DNA from: Chloroflexota bacterium
GTDB lineage: Bacteria > Chloroflexota > Anaerolineae > Anaerolineales > Villigracilaceae
NCBI GenBank assembly: GCA_016234485.1
Contig: JACRBL010000008.1
Coordinates: 1 to 64,000, forward strand
Direction of reading: 5' to 3'
Length of the DNA stretch: 64,000 nucleotides
Made by a program: the position numbers and the translations under genes. Positions 8,633 through 17,639 of the stretch are shown here, in pieces; position 1 is the first letter of the stretch, and each line of letters starts with the position of its first letter. The notes below the pieces were generated by a model. That model did no database searches, was not told the DNA's origin, and was given only the letters and a program-made list of their open reading frames with translations.

Positions 8633-8984
8633 ATTCTGGTCGAGAACTGTTCCCCCCTCTCCCGATTTTTGGGAACCCCACAGGGGTGCTTAGCGAAGGG
8701 GCCGGGGGTGAGGGCCATGTGCTACGCAACCTTTGCTTGTACACGAAAATGTTTTAGGTCTCTCGTAATTAACGGGAAGACCATCAGATCCGCCACAGAT
8801 TACACAGATTCCCACAGAAAAATCTGTGTAACGCCTGCACTGCACCACATCTGCCCTGGCGGGCGATGCCAGGGAACGCAGTGCGGTGCAAGTGTCTGTG
8901 GCAAAAGAATCTTGTTTTGCAAGGCATCCCGTCAGAAACGGGAGAGCCAATGTTTTAACGGTTGTAATAAGACATTGTTTGTCC
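8632..8984. repeat. gene-free stretch filled with nested dispersed repeats
   Basis: The 463-base gap between icd and the kinase gene holds no gene. It contains a G/C-rich degenerate element (about 8650-8715) and then family D at 8792-8902, whose outer arms are GCCACAGATTACACAG and the matching TCTGTGGC. Family B (8835-8894, CTGCACTGCACC and GCGGTGCAAGTG) sits inside D, and element M (8848-8874, CCTGGC and GCCAGG arms) sits inside B. Removing each inner element restores the outer hairpin. Confidence 0.75.
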
Positions 8985-8990
8985 TATAAT
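8985..8990 (+). promoter_or_regulatory. probable promoter of the Ser/Thr kinase gene
   Basis: The -10 box TATAAT has a TTGTAA -35 box at 8962-8967, spacing 17. The ATG at 9039 follows a leader with AAAAGGAAA. Confidence 0.6.
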
Positions 8991-9038
8991 CAAGGCGATG
9001 GAATTTTATTGTTGTCGTCTCGAGAAAAGGAAATTTTT

Positions 9039-10658
9039 ATGGATCAACCGAGTTGGATAGACCGCACGCTGAATAACCGATACACCATCCAGGGGCTTCT
9101 GGGGCAAGGGGGCATGTCCGCTGTTTACAAAGCGAACGATCCCAATTTAAAACGCGTGGTGGCAGTGAAACTGATTCACAGTCATCTCGCTACCGACCCC
9201 AGTTTCATTACCCGCTTCGAGGAGGAGGCCACCGCGGTCGCGCGCTTACGTCACCCCAACATTGTGCAGGTCTTCGATTTCAACTCGGATGGCGGCGTCT
9301 ATTACATGGTGTTGGAATTTATCCCTGGCGAAACTTTGCAGGAGCATCTCAAGCGCTTGAACGCGTCGGGCAGGAAAATGCCCATTGATGACGCGATCCG
9401 CTACACGGTCAACATTTGCGACGCGATGGGGTACGCCCACAAGCAGGGCATCATCCACCGCGATATCAAGCCCGCCAACATCATGTTGGACGTCCACGGT
9501 CAGGCGATTTTGATGGACTTCGGTATCGTCAAGATTCTCGGCGGCGATAGCCACACGGCCACGGGCGCGGTGGTCGGCACGGCGCGTTACATGTCGCCCG
9601 AAGTGATCCGTGCCGAAGTTCCCGATCAACGCTCGGACGTGTACTCGCTCGGCATCGCGCTCTACGAAATGTTGAGCGGCGAGACGCCCTTCAATTCTGA
9701 CTCGGCCATGTCGTTGATGATGATGCACATGAAAGAGCCAGTGCCAGACCTGCGCCGCGTCCGGGCCGAGATCCCCGCGGCGTTGGTGAACGTTGTCAAA
9801 AAATCGCTGGAGAAAGACGCCAAAGATCGCTACGCCTCCGCCGCCGAAATGGCCGCGGACTTGAAACGCGTCCTCGCGGAACTGGGCAGGGAACCCGCGC
9901 CAAAGCCCGCGGGGATGGAAACGGTCGCGTCGCCAAGCGCGCCAGACATGACCCTCGCCCAGCAACCCTCGAAGCCCGCCGGCAAAATGGACACGGTGGC
10001 CGTCAGCGCGCCGAAAGCGCCCACAACGCAGACATCCACCTCGATCAGTTCCCCGCGTCAGACTCCGCCCCGGCCGGCCGCGAACAACACGAGGCTTTTC
10101 CTCCTGCTGGGCGCGGGCGGCGTGGGCATCTTCCTGCTCGTCGCGGTTGTGGCGGGATTCTTCCTGTTGAAAAATCTCTTTGGTTCTGGCGCGATCGTCG
10201 CGGCGCAGACCAACACTCCCGAATCGAACGCTCCTGCCGCCGCCACCAATACCTTTGCTGTCGTTGTTGCCCCGCCGCAACAAGAGACGCCCACCCTCAC
10301 GCCCGAACCAATCATCGTCCCCACAGACACGATTGTCCCGACCAACACCTTCCCCGCGCTCTTTGTGCAGATCACCAACATCACGCTCAATGGGAATCAA
10401 TACGTGGTGGAATACGAGACGTATGGCTTCACCGAGCAGTTGCCCGGCATGCACATCCACTTTTTCTTCAACACGGTGACGCCCGAACAGGCCGGCAGCC
10501 CCGGTAGCGGCCCGTGGATTCTTTACGGCGGCCCGCGTCCATTTACGAAATACGACGTGGGTAATAAACCCTCCGCCGCCACGCAAATGTGCGCGCTAGT
10601 TGCGAACGCGAACCATTCCATCATTCTTGAGAGCGGGAACTGCGTTTACCTGCCGTGA
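9039..10658 (+). CDS. membrane Ser/Thr protein kinase (PKN family)
   Basis: The 539-residue product is a eukaryotic-like kinase. Its catalytic domain spans about 14-280 with a Gly loop (GQGGMSAVYKA), the Lys in VVAVKLI, the catalytic loop HRDIKPANIM near 140, DFG (MDFGIVK) near 160 and GTARYMSPE. A Pro/Ala rich linker and one membrane helix (about 350-375) follow, then a Thr-Pro stretch and an outside domain of about 120 residues that is not PASTA. The intracellular kinase plus extracellular sensor suggests signalling from the envelope. I chose the ATG at 9039 because of its leader; the frame extends upstream into repeats. Ligand and substrates are unknown. Confidence 0.9.
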   Translation: MDQPSWIDRTLNNRYTIQGLLGQGGMSAVYKANDPNLKRVVAVKLIHSHLATDPSFITRFEEEATAVARLRHPNIVQVFDFNSDGGVYYMVLEFIPGETLQEHLKRLNASGRKMPIDDAIRYTVNICDAMGYAHKQGIIHRDIKPANIMLDVHGQAILMDFGIVKILGGDSHTATGAVVGTARYMSPEVIRAEVPDQRSDVYSLGIALYEMLSGETPFNSDSAMSLMMMHMKEPVPDLRRVRAEIPAALVNVVKKSLEKDAKDRYASAAEMAADLKRVLAELGREPAPKPAGMETVASPSAPDMTLAQQPSKPAGKMDTVAVSAPKAPTTQTSTSISSPRQTPPRPAANNTRLFLLLGAGGVGIFLLVAVVAGFFLLKNLFGSGAIVAAQTNTPESNAPAAATNTFAVVVAPPQQETPTLTPEPIIVPTDTIVPTNTFPALFVQITNITLNGNQYVVEYETYGFTEQLPGMHIHFFFNTVTPEQAGSPGSGPWILYGGPRPFTKYDVGNKPSAATQMCALVANANHSIILESGNCVYLP

Positions 10659-10675
10659 TGCGCCTCTTTACGAAT

Positions 10676-10709
10676 AAAAAAGTCGGGACACGAAGTCCCG
10701 ACTTTTTTA
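10676..10709. terminator. bidirectional terminator
   Basis: The hairpin AAGTCGGGAC-ACGAA-GTCCCGACTT is flanked by A and T runs between two converging genes, so it can serve both. Its stem is nearly the same as the icd terminator. Confidence 0.85.
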
Positions 10710-10710
10710 T

Positions 10711-11229
10711 CTATTGCGTTACGGTGATTGCGAGAACCATTCCAGAGTCATAATGGCGCTGAATGAGACAGGAAAATTCCAGCGTCCCTCCCACCGCGGA
10801 GGCGGGGAAAGTAAAGTCTACGCGATGCGTTTCGCCTGGTTCAATATCTTCCTTGTTCACCACCAGCAACGCCTGCGCGAGCGCCGCATCCAAACTGCCA
10901 GCCACAGAGATCGGCGGGTTGATATTGAAATTGTGCAGGCGGTTTCCGTTATTGGTGATGACGAAGGTGTACGTCACGCCGGCCTGGAACGAGGTCTGAG
11001 ACGCTTCGATGGTGTTATCGGCCAGCGTGATGACGACTTCGTTCCCGCCGACGGTCGCGAGGGGCGCGTCGGTCGCGGCGGGTTCGACGGGAGGCTGGGT
11101 CGCGGTGGGCGGCTCGGTTGGGGGAGGTCCTTCCACGAGGGCAGGTTCAGTGGCCGCGGGCGCGGGGCTTCCGCAGGCAGTCAATGCGAGGGAGGTAACG
11201 ATCAAAAGGGCAAACACGATTCGTTTCAT
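10711..11229 (-). CDS. cupredoxin-domain lipoprotein
   Basis: The 172-residue product has a lipoprotein signal ending LALTACG, a Pro/Thr/Glu linker to about residue 60, and a cupredoxin-like domain. Likely type 1 copper ligands are the His in RLHNFNI and the C-x4-H-x4-M cluster in CLIQRHYDSGM, which matches the plastocyanin/sulfocyanin pattern. It would sit on the outer face of the membrane and carry electrons, or bind copper. The bc-type complex 700 bases away makes an electron carrier role attractive, but the two are not in one operon. Confidence 0.75.
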   Translation of the reverse strand: MKRIVFALLIVTSLALTACGSPAPAATEPALVEGPPPTEPPTATQPPVEPAATDAPLATVGGNEVVITLADNTIEASQTSFQAGVTYTFVITNNGNRLHNFNINPPISVAGSLDAALAQALLVVNKEDIEPGETHRVDFTFPASAVGGTLEFSCLIQRHYDSGMVLAITVTQ

Positions 11230-11327
11230 GGTCTCTTCTCCTTAAGGTTGATTGCAGACAAAGACGAATCGGCGCATTTGAACTTTACCCCTTCAAAATG
11301 TTCTAACCCTACGCTAAGAATGACTGC

Positions 11328-11663
11328 TTACTTCACGTCCACCAACTCCACGTCGAAGACCAGGGTCGCGTTCGGGGGGATGACTCCGCCCGCGCCGCGT
11401 TCGCCGTAGGCCAGATTCGGCGGGATGACCAGTTGCGCCTTGCCGCCGACCTTCATCAGCGCGATGCCTTCGTCCCAGCCTTTGATGACGCGTCCCGCGC
11501 CCAGTTGGAAGGTGATCGGTTCGCCGCGCGGGATGGACGTGTCGAAGACGTTTCCATCCTGAAACTTGCCCGTGTAATGCACGCTGACGGTTTTGCCGGC
11601 CATGGCTTGCGCTCCAGCGCCTGCTTCCACTTCGATGTATTCGAGTCCGCTTGAGGTTTTCAT
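11328..11663 (-). CDS. FKBP-type peptidyl-prolyl isomerase
   Basis: The 111-residue product is a single FKBP domain catalysing cis-trans isomerisation of prolyl bonds. It shows [18 protein letters not shown], the VIKGWDEGI core and [23 protein letters not shown]. No signal peptide is present from the chosen ATG (11663), so it is probably cytoplasmic. Upstream codons of the open frame run back into the neighbouring gene and are rejected; an AGGAGA site lies just before the ATG. Confidence 0.92.
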   Translation of the reverse strand: MKTSSGLEYIEVEAGAGAQAMAGKTVSVHYTGKFQDGNVFDTSIPRGEPITFQLGAGRVIKGWDEGIALMKVGGKAQLVIPPNLAYGERGAGGVIPPNATLVFDVELVDVK

Positions 11664-11769
11664 AGGTTCTCCTGAAATGATTGGGGGATGGCGTATTGTA
11701 ATCGTTATCGCATTATAAAAAGAAGGCCGCCGACTGGCGACCTTCTTCCATTCTTGGCCTTCAACTTTA

Positions 11770-13188
11770 CTACGGCGTCGGCGTGACGGCGGGCGTGGGC
11801 TGGACGTAGAGCGCGGCGGCGTCCATGGCGGTGCGCGGCATGCCGGCCATGATCCAGCGAATGAAAACGTCAATCACGTTGGGTTTGAGCGTGGACTTGG
11901 GTGGCATGACGCCGATGATGACCTCGCCCTTTGCATCCTTGATTTCATGTCCCTGAATGACCTGCAACAAATAGGAGTTCGGGTCGCCTGCCACGATGTT
12001 CGGCGCGTTATCGCCCATGTTGATGATGTTGTCGTAACTGTCCATCCAGTAGTTGTTGCTTTCCTTGCCCTCGCGGTGACAGGAGACGCAGTAGCGTTTG
12101 ACGATCGGCGCGATGTGGACATCGTACGAGGGGACTTCTCCCTCGAACAGCGGCGGGAAGAGCGGCTTGAGCGCCTCGGCTGGGATTTCAAAGCGGTCGT
12201 CCCACATGTAGCGCATGAAGGTGACGATGTAATCTATCTCGCCCTTGCTCAGACCTTCGGGGTTGTACATCCTCCCGAACGGATTCATGCCCGAGTCGGG
12301 ACGTCCGTAGGCGATGATCTCGGCCATCGAAGCGTCGTTGACGGTGTATAGCACGTCGCGACTGTTGATCGGCGAGATGGCTTTGCCTTCGAGTCCTTCC
12401 ACGCCCTCGATGACTGTTACCTTGCCGTCGTCGCCGTGACATTCGACGCAGTGAAGCGAGTACAAGTCTTGCCCTGCGAAGATCTGTTCGGCGAGGGTGG
12501 AGGCGAGTTCGGTTTCGGTGGATTCGAGTTTGGGCGCGAAGGTGAGGATGGCGATTGTCAGGCCAATCATCAGGAAGGAGCCGATGCCTGTGAGCCAGGT
12601 CATGGATTTCCACGAAATATCCTTGTAGACGCGCGGCAGGAAAAATAGAAGGGCCATGACAACGCCCGGGATGACGAGTCCCGCATAGGGTTGGAGAGAG
12701 GCGGAAAGTTTGACGAAAAGGGTCGCGTCGTCGGCCGCGACGGTTGGGACGTCGGAGATCAAGGTCAGGATGACAATATCCACGACCATGGTGAACATGA
12801 TGCCCAGAGGCAGGGCGCGTTTGGCGTAGAAGCGATCCTGCTTTTTGTCAACGAACGGGATGAAGAGGAGCAGGCCGATGGCGATGCTGGGGACGAGGAC
12901 GGTGGCCAGCCACTCGATCTTGCCGACGACGGGGATCTGTCCGTAGAGCGCGAGGAATTTGAAGAGGAACAGGAAATACCACTCGGGCCGCGGCAGGTAA
13001 GACGTGTCGCTGGGATCGGCTTTGGGTTCGCCCGCCACGCCGACGAAGGTGGCGAGCAGGATAAGCAGGATGAAAATGCCGAGCGAGACGACCGCATCTT
13101 TGAAGATGCTATCGGGCCAGAAAAATTCGCCCTTGTTCAATTCGCGTTCGTAGCGTGCGTTGATTTGTTTTTTGGTTTCTTCGTTCAT
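11770..13188 (-). CDS. cytochrome b subunit IV fused to dihaem cytochrome c
   Basis: The 472-residue product is the quinol-oxidising complex part equivalent to b6f subunit IV, carrying [18 protein letters not shown] (the PEWY Qo motif) with membrane helices. It continues through further helices to a C-terminal region with two haem c sites, C247VECH and C367VSCH. Met candidates for the sixth ligand are in DSGMNPFG and GVMPPKS. Together with the Rieske and b6-like genes it makes a bc-type complex with its own cytochrome c. The tail is Thr-Pro rich. The gene is separated from the b6 gene by a family A palindrome. An AGGAG site precedes the ATG. Confidence 0.88.
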   Translation of the reverse strand: MNEETKKQINARYERELNKGEFFWPDSIFKDAVVSLGIFILLILLATFVGVAGEPKADPSDTSYLPRPEWYFLFLFKFLALYGQIPVVGKIEWLATVLVPSIAIGLLLFIPFVDKKQDRFYAKRALPLGIMFTMVVDIVILTLISDVPTVAADDATLFVKLSASLQPYAGLVIPGVVMALLFFLPRVYKDISWKSMTWLTGIGSFLMIGLTIAILTFAPKLESTETELASTLAEQIFAGQDLYSLHCVECHGDDGKVTVIEGVEGLEGKAISPINSRDVLYTVNDASMAEIIAYGRPDSGMNPFGRMYNPEGLSKGEIDYIVTFMRYMWDDRFEIPAEALKPLFPPLFEGEVPSYDVHIAPIVKRYCVSCHREGKESNNYWMDSYDNIINMGDNAPNIVAGDPNSYLLQVIQGHEIKDAKGEVIIGVMPPKSTLKPNVIDVFIRWIMAGMPRTAMDAAALYVQPTPAVTPTP

Positions 13189-13198
13189 ATCGGCTCCT

Positions 13199-13292
13199 CG
13201 TCATTGCGAGGAGGGTGTTCTTCCCGACGAAGCAATCTCCGCGCTCGCTAAGGAGGGGATTGCTTCGGGCAAAGAACGCCCTCGCAATGACG
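13199..13292. repeat. family A palindrome (copy 1), inside the bc-complex operon
   Basis: The outer arms CGTCATTGCGAG and CTCGCAATGACG enclose inner arms GAAGCAATC and GATTGCTTC. It occupies nearly all of the 111-base gap between the cytochrome b6-like and subunit IV genes, so it would be transcribed as a long hairpin within the operon mRNA. Confidence 0.9.
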
Positions 13293-13299
13293 GTAATAA

Positions 13300-13959
13300 T
13301 TAATCTTCCTTCTTCGGCCAGTGCGATTCGCCGTGGCGGATGATGAGGAACAGGTGGACGCCGATCAATCCCACGAGGACGGCGGGGAGCATCCAGATGT
13401 GTCCCGCGAAGAAACGTTGCAGGGTCAGCGCCGAAAGGTCGGGGCCGCCGCGCAGGGCTTTGAGGATGAACTCGCCGACGAAGGGGACCGTCCCCGCGAT
13501 CTGCGTGCCGACAGTGGTGGCCCAAAACGCGCGCTGATTCCACGGCAACAGGTAGCCTGTGAAGCCCATACCGAGGGTGGCGATCAGCAGACCGACGCCG
13601 ATGAGCCAGGTTAATTCACGGGGATATTTATAAGAAGCGGTGACGAAGACTCTCAGCATGTGGACGAAGACCACGATCACCATCAGCGTCGCGCCCCAGT
13701 GATGGATGCCGCGGATCAGCCAGCCGAAGGCCACGTCGTTCATGATGTAGTTCACGCTGTCGTAGGCGTGGTCGGGCGAGGGGGTGTAGTAGACGGTGAG
13801 GAAGATGCCCGTCAACCCTTGCAGGATGAAGAGGAACAGACTGGCCGAGCCAAGCGTGTTCCACCAATTGCCTTTGGGTTCGGGGCGTTCGAGCAGGGAT
13901 TTTTGCAGGTCGTTCAGACCGAGGCGTTCATTCAGCCAGTCGAAGATATTTTTCCACAT
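13300..13959 (-). CDS. cytochrome b6-like subunit of bc-type complex
   Basis: The 219-residue product has four membrane helices and the two pairs of haem b His ligands: IHHWGATLMVIVVFVHMLRV in helix II, and FFAGHIWMLPAVLVGLIGVH in helix IV. It carries the motif GFTGYLLPW and an amphipathic N-terminal helix WKNIFDWLNERLGL. It is the short, b6-type protein, so the remaining part of cytochrome b is supplied by the next gene. It follows the Rieske gene by three bases, making an operon. It should oxidise quinol and pass electrons to the Rieske protein and to haem c. Confidence 0.93.
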   Translation of the reverse strand: MWKNIFDWLNERLGLNDLQKSLLERPEPKGNWWNTLGSASLFLFILQGLTGIFLTVYYTPSPDHAYDSVNYIMNDVAFGWLIRGIHHWGATLMVIVVFVHMLRVFVTASYKYPRELTWLIGVGLLIATLGMGFTGYLLPWNQRAFWATTVGTQIAGTVPFVGEFILKALRGGPDLSALTLQRFFAGHIWMLPAVLVGLIGVHLFLIIRHGESHWPKKED

Positions 13960-13962
13960 GGC

Positions 13963-14457
13963 TTAGCCCTCCTTATAAAAAATTTCGAGGATGCCGTCCT
14001 CGGTGACGCGGAATTCCGCATAACGGTCGAGGGGACGAGGCGGGGGGCCGTCCAGCACCGCGCCTTCCGCGTCGAAACTCGCGTCGTGACAGGGGCAGAG
14101 GAAGACGCGCTCCTCCTCCTTCCAGTTGACGGTGCAGGCCAGATGCGTGCATCGGCTGTTGAGGATGACGAGGTCGTCGGGCGCGTCCGATTTGCGGATG
14201 ACGAATCCGCCGTGACTGGTGGCGGTGCGCTCCCATCCGTTGACCTGGACGCGGGTGAACGAGAACGGATAGGGTTTGCCAACCTCGGGCATATCCGCCA
14301 GTTTGCCGAGGGGAATCCACGCCTCTTTGGCGACGCCTCCCAGCGCGGGGTCAATTAAATAACCGACGGCAGGGAGTCCCACGGTCGCGCCCACAATTCC
14401 CCCCACGAAATAAACGCTGACTTTCATGAAGTCCCTGCGGCTTAAAGATTCGGGCAT
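13963..14457 (-). CDS. Rieske 2Fe-2S protein of bc-type complex
   Basis: The 164-residue product has a Tat-like N-terminus (LSRRDFMKVS) with an anchor helix, then the Rieske fold. Cluster ligands are C103, H105, C121 and H124 (CTHL and CPCH), with C108 and C123 able to form the usual disulfide. It is first in the leftward operon Rieske, b6, subunit IV-cytochrome c. The start is supported by an AGGTAG site. It moves electrons from quinol to the c-type haems outside the membrane. Confidence 0.93.
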   Translation of the reverse strand: MPESLSRRDFMKVSVYFVGGIVGATVGLPAVGYLIDPALGGVAKEAWIPLGKLADMPEVGKPYPFSFTRVQVNGWERTATSHGGFVIRKSDAPDDLVILNSRCTHLACTVNWKEEERVFLCPCHDASFDAEGAVLDGPPPRPLDRYAEFRVTEDGILEIFYKEG

Positions 14458-14545
14458 GCTACCTCCATAACAGGATGCGATTGCGAGATTCTCGCAACCG
14501 CTAAAACTTTCGAGTAGAATAAGGCCGCTCTATTTTACTTTGTGG

Positions 14546-14551
14546 ATTATA
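14546..14551 (-). promoter_or_regulatory. possible -10 box of the bc-complex operon
   Basis: TATAAT on the minus strand lies about 90 bases before the Rieske ATG, in the gene-free gap 14458-14712 shared with the sdh operon. No clear -35 box was seen, so this is weak. Confidence 0.35.
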
Positions 14552-14712
14552 CGGGTCAAGCCTCTCTTTTTTGAAGGATTTCTGAAACGAATAACCCATG
14601 AGTATTGTCACTATTAAATAAGGAAAGTCAGGTGAGATAATCGGGAGAAACGGAGAAATCTGGTTTTTCAACTGGTTTTTGACACCCTTACTCCACTCGC
14701 AAGGAGGCCTCG

Positions 14713-15087
14713 ATGGGCCTGAAACGGAACGTCAGTCTGGCAAAAGGTTTGAGATACAAGGGGCAGGGTCCCATGCTCACCTTCGTCCTGCACCGCCTGG
14801 GCGGGTTGGCGATGGGCATCTTTGTCACCACGCACATCCTTTCCTCGTTCGTGGGCGGCGACGTGGGGAAATTCTTCAACGACATGTACACAAACTGGCT
14901 GTTTCAGGTTGTGATGTTCTTCCTCATCCTGTTCCACGCCGTCAACGGACTCCGCATCACCATCCTGGACCTCTGGCCGGGTTTGCTCGACCACACGCGC
15001 GAGGCCATTTGGATTGAGTGGGCGGTCTTCATCCCTGTCTACGGGCTGGCGCTCTTCGCCATCGTGACCAGCGCGCTGGGAGGCTAA
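14713..15087 (+). CDS. sdhC: succinate dehydrogenase cytochrome b subunit
   Basis: The 124-residue product has three membrane helices. It carries TFVLHRLGGLAMGIFVTTHI, matching the SdhC signature (His-Arg in the first helix, haem-ligand candidate His in LFHAVNGLR). It anchors the SdhAB catalytic part and helps bind quinone and haem b. An AGGAGGC site precedes the ATG at a good distance. It is the first of four sdh genes in order C, D, A, B. Confidence 0.88.
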   Translation: MGLKRNVSLAKGLRYKGQGPMLTFVLHRLGGLAMGIFVTTHILSSFVGGDVGKFFNDMYTNWLFQVVMFFLILFHAVNGLRITILDLWPGLLDHTREAIWIEWAVFIPVYGLALFAIVTSALGG

Positions 15088-15088
15088 C

Positions 15089-15520
15089 ATGGCATCCAAA
15101 CCCCGAACCCTACCCCTCAATAAACGCGGCATGAACTTTGAAATGTTCATGTGGATCATCACGCGCCTGACCGCCTTGGCGATGTATGGCTTGATCCTGA
15201 TCGCGATCATCGGCGCGTTGATCATGGGCGCGCGCAACCAGATGAACATCGCGGACGTGTTGCGCTGGGGCTTCATGCCCAACGCGGGACACGTGCAAAG
15301 CGTGCCGCTCGAGAATGCGGAGGCGTGGGCGACTCCGTTCTGGCGATGGGTCGGTTCCGCGCTCCTGCTCGTGGCGGTCGGACACGGCGTCCACGGCCTC
15401 GTCGTCATCGCGGACGATTACATCGTCTCCGAGCGCGGACGCGGCGTTGTCCGCTTTATTAGTATTGTGATGATGATCGGCATGTCCATCATCGGGTTGT
15501 ATGTATTGTGGACGGCGTAA
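15089..15520 (+). CDS. sdhD: succinate dehydrogenase membrane anchor subunit
   Basis: The 143-residue product has three membrane helices, starting one base after sdhC. Its N-terminal MWIITRLTALAMYGLILI resembles the anchor family. The His in LLVAVGHGVHGL is a likely haem b ligand. It is longer than E. coli SdhD because of a loop between helices 1 and 2 (about residues 46-75). Assignment rests on position and topology more than on a motif. Confidence 0.82.
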   Translation: MASKPRTLPLNKRGMNFEMFMWIITRLTALAMYGLILIAIIGALIMGARNQMNIADVLRWGFMPNAGHVQSVPLENAEAWATPFWRWVGSALLLVAVGHGVHGLVVIADDYIVSERGRGVVRFISIVMMIGMSIIGLYVLWTA

Positions 15521-15526
15521 ATTGAT

Positions 15527-15597
15527 TAACCGCGAAGAGCGCGAAGGTCGCAAAGAAAATTAATTAAACTTTGCGTTCTTCGCGTGCTTCGCGGTAA
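15527..15597. repeat. palindrome of 9-nt words between sdhD and sdhA
   Basis: The left arm uses words like CGCGAAGAG and CGCGAAGGT, and the right arm CTTCGCGTG and CTTCGCGGT. It is built in the same style as family C but with different words. It fills the 99-base gap within the operon, ending just before the GGAG ribosome site of sdhA. Confidence 0.8.
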
Positions 15598-15619
15598 AAA
15601 GGTTTAGGAGCATTCATTC

Positions 15620-17413
15620 ATGAATAATGTTCATCAATTCGATGTAGTCGTTGTTGGCGCGGGAGGGGCGGGGCTGATGGCTGGACTCTACGCCTCGCGC
15701 GGCGCGAAGACGGCCGTCATCAGCAAACTCTATCCCACGCGTTCGCACACGGGCGCGGCGCAGGGCGGCATCAGCGCGGCGCTCGGCAACTATGAAGAAG
15801 ACAAACCCGAGTGGCATTCCTACGACACGGTCAAGGGCTCCGATTATCTCGGCGACCAGGATGCCATCGAGTTCATGTGCAACGAGGCCATTGACGCGGT
15901 GCTGGAACTCGAACACATGGGATTGCCCTTCGACCGCACGCCACAGGGCAAGATTTCCCAGCGTCCGTTCGGCGGACACACCAACAACGAGACGGGCAAA
16001 CCCGTCCGCCGCGCGGCCCATGCCGCCGACCGCACGGGTCACATGATCTTGCAGACGTTGTATCAGCAGTGCTTGAAAAATAAAGTCAATTTCTTCGATG
16101 AGTATCAAGTCCTTGATTTTCTCATCGTCAACGGCAAGACCGCGGGCGTCATCGCGGTGGAACTCGCCACGGGCGAACTGCACACCTTCCACGCCAAGTC
16201 GGTCGTCTTCGCCACGGGCGGACATGGCCGCATCTTTGAGGTGACGTCCAACGCGTACGCCTACACGGGCGACGGCGCGGCGGTACTTCTGCGCCGCGGC
16301 ATTCCGCTCGAAGACATGGAGTTCTTCCAATTCCATCCCACGGGCATTTACAAGCTCGGCATCCTCATCACCGAGGGCGTGCGCGGCGAGGGCGGCATCC
16401 TGATCAACGGGTTGGGCGAACGCTTCATGCCCAAGTACGCGCCGACCGTGAAAGACCTGGCCTCGCGCGACGTGGTCAGCCGCGCCATCTACACCGAGAT
16501 CCGCGAGGGACGCGGCGTGAACGGGCAGAACTACGTCTACCTCGACGTGCGCCCCGAATCGGTCATCAAGTACGCGGCAATGGACGGGCGCACGAATCTC
16601 GACGGGACGCCGTACACGATCACGGGCGAGCAGGTGCTGGCGAAACTGCCCGACATCATTGACTTCTGCCGCGTCTACCTCGGCGTGGACCCGATCACGC
16701 AGATGATGCCCATCCAGCCGACGGCGCATTACACGATGGGCGGCATCCCGACGAATAAATTTGGCGAAGTGGTCATTGACGAAAACAACACGGTCTTTCC
16801 TGGACTTTACGCGGCGGGCGAGTGCGCGTGCGTTTCTGTCCACGGGGCGAATCGACTTGGCACGAATTCCCTGCTCGACCTGGTGGTGTTCGGCAAGTAC
16901 GCGGGACTCAAAGCCGCCGAGTACGCGAACCAGGCCGAATTTGAGACTCTGCCCAGCGACGTGGAGTCCGCCGCGAGGTCGCAGTTCGACGCGCTCCGCA
17001 ACGGGTCGGGCAAAGAGAACGCGTTCGATCTGTCCACCGAGATGAAGAAAGTCATGTTTGAAGAGGTCGGCATTTATCGAAGCGAAAAAGGCATGAAGGC
17101 GGCCATCCAAAAAATTCAGGAATGGAAGGCGCGCTATCAGCAGGTGAAAGTGTCGGACGCGGGGCGCATCTTCAACACCGAATTGTTGAACGCCTGGGAA
17201 CTCGGCAACATGCTCGACATTGCCGAGGTGGTGGCCGAGTGCGCGCTCAATCGAAAAGAATCGCGCGGCGGACATTCGCGCGAAGATTTCCCGAACCGCG
17301 ACGACCATAACTGGCTCAAGCATACGCTGGCATGGAAGAAGAACGGCAAGGTTGAGATCGGTTACAAGCCAGTGGTAATCACGAAGCACAAGCCGAAAGA
17401 AAGAGTCTACTAA
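15620..17413 (+). CDS. sdhA: succinate dehydrogenase flavoprotein subunit
   Basis: The 597-residue product oxidises succinate to fumarate with covalently bound FAD. It has the N-terminal dinucleotide fold ([16 protein letters not shown]), the flavin-linking His in [10 protein letters not shown], the active-site region [20 protein letters not shown] and the Arg-containing [11 protein letters not shown]. The C-terminal helical domain is complete. It would act on the cytoplasmic side of the membrane with SdhB. Confidence 0.96.
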   Translation: MNNVHQFDVVVVGAGGAGLMAGLYASRGAKTAVISKLYPTRSHTGAAQGGISAALGNYEEDKPEWHSYDTVKGSDYLGDQDAIEFMCNEAIDAVLELEHMGLPFDRTPQGKISQRPFGGHTNNETGKPVRRAAHAADRTGHMILQTLYQQCLKNKVNFFDEYQVLDFLIVNGKTAGVIAVELATGELHTFHAKSVVFATGGHGRIFEVTSNAYAYTGDGAAVLLRRGIPLEDMEFFQFHPTGIYKLGILITEGVRGEGGILINGLGERFMPKYAPTVKDLASRDVVSRAIYTEIREGRGVNGQNYVYLDVRPESVIKYAAMDGRTNLDGTPYTITGEQVLAKLPDIIDFCRVYLGVDPITQMMPIQPTAHYTMGGIPTNKFGEVVIDENNTVFPGLYAAGECACVSVHGANRLGTNSLLDLVVFGKYAGLKAAEYANQAEFETLPSDVESAARSQFDALRNGSGKENAFDLSTEMKKVMFEEVGIYRSEKGMKAAIQKIQEWKARYQQVKVSDAGRIFNTELLNAWELGNMLDIAEVVAECALNRKESRGGHSREDFPNRDDHNWLKHTLAWKKNGKVEIGYKPVVITKHKPKERVY

Positions 17414-17535
17414 ACGGAATACGCTACAGGCGACATGGCGCGCTTTTCGTGTTGCGTGTTCCGTGTTGCGTATCGAGATGATTTGTTTTGTTCAAATTCA
17501 GTAATTATGGTTTGCTAAAACCCCACTAGTTAATT
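17414..17535. repeat. 7-nt word repeat downstream of sdhA
   Basis: Within 17420-17480 the words TGTTGCG and TGTTCCG recur with small changes, plus an inverted counterpart nearby. No gene is seen. The next element is family A copy 2. Confidence 0.5.
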
Positions 17536-17623
17536 CGTCATTGCGAGCGTTCTTTGCGAAGCAATCCCCGCGTCCGACCAGGAGATTGCTTCGTCGGGAA
17601 AAACACCCTCCTCGCAATGACGG
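17536..17623. repeat. family A palindrome (copy 2), between sdhA and sdhB
   Basis: Outer arms CGTCATTGCGAG and CTCGCAATGACG, inner GAAGCAATC and GATTGCTTC. It ends 16 bases before the sdhB ATG, so in the mRNA a large hairpin would sit directly upstream of the sdhB ribosome site. Confidence 0.9.
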
Positions 17624-17639
17624 AAATGATGAGGATGTT

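Noticed and set aside
15614-17389. 591-codon minus-strand frame opposite sdhA
   Set aside because: sdhA is complete and certain; the opposite frame is a shadow with no recognisable domain.
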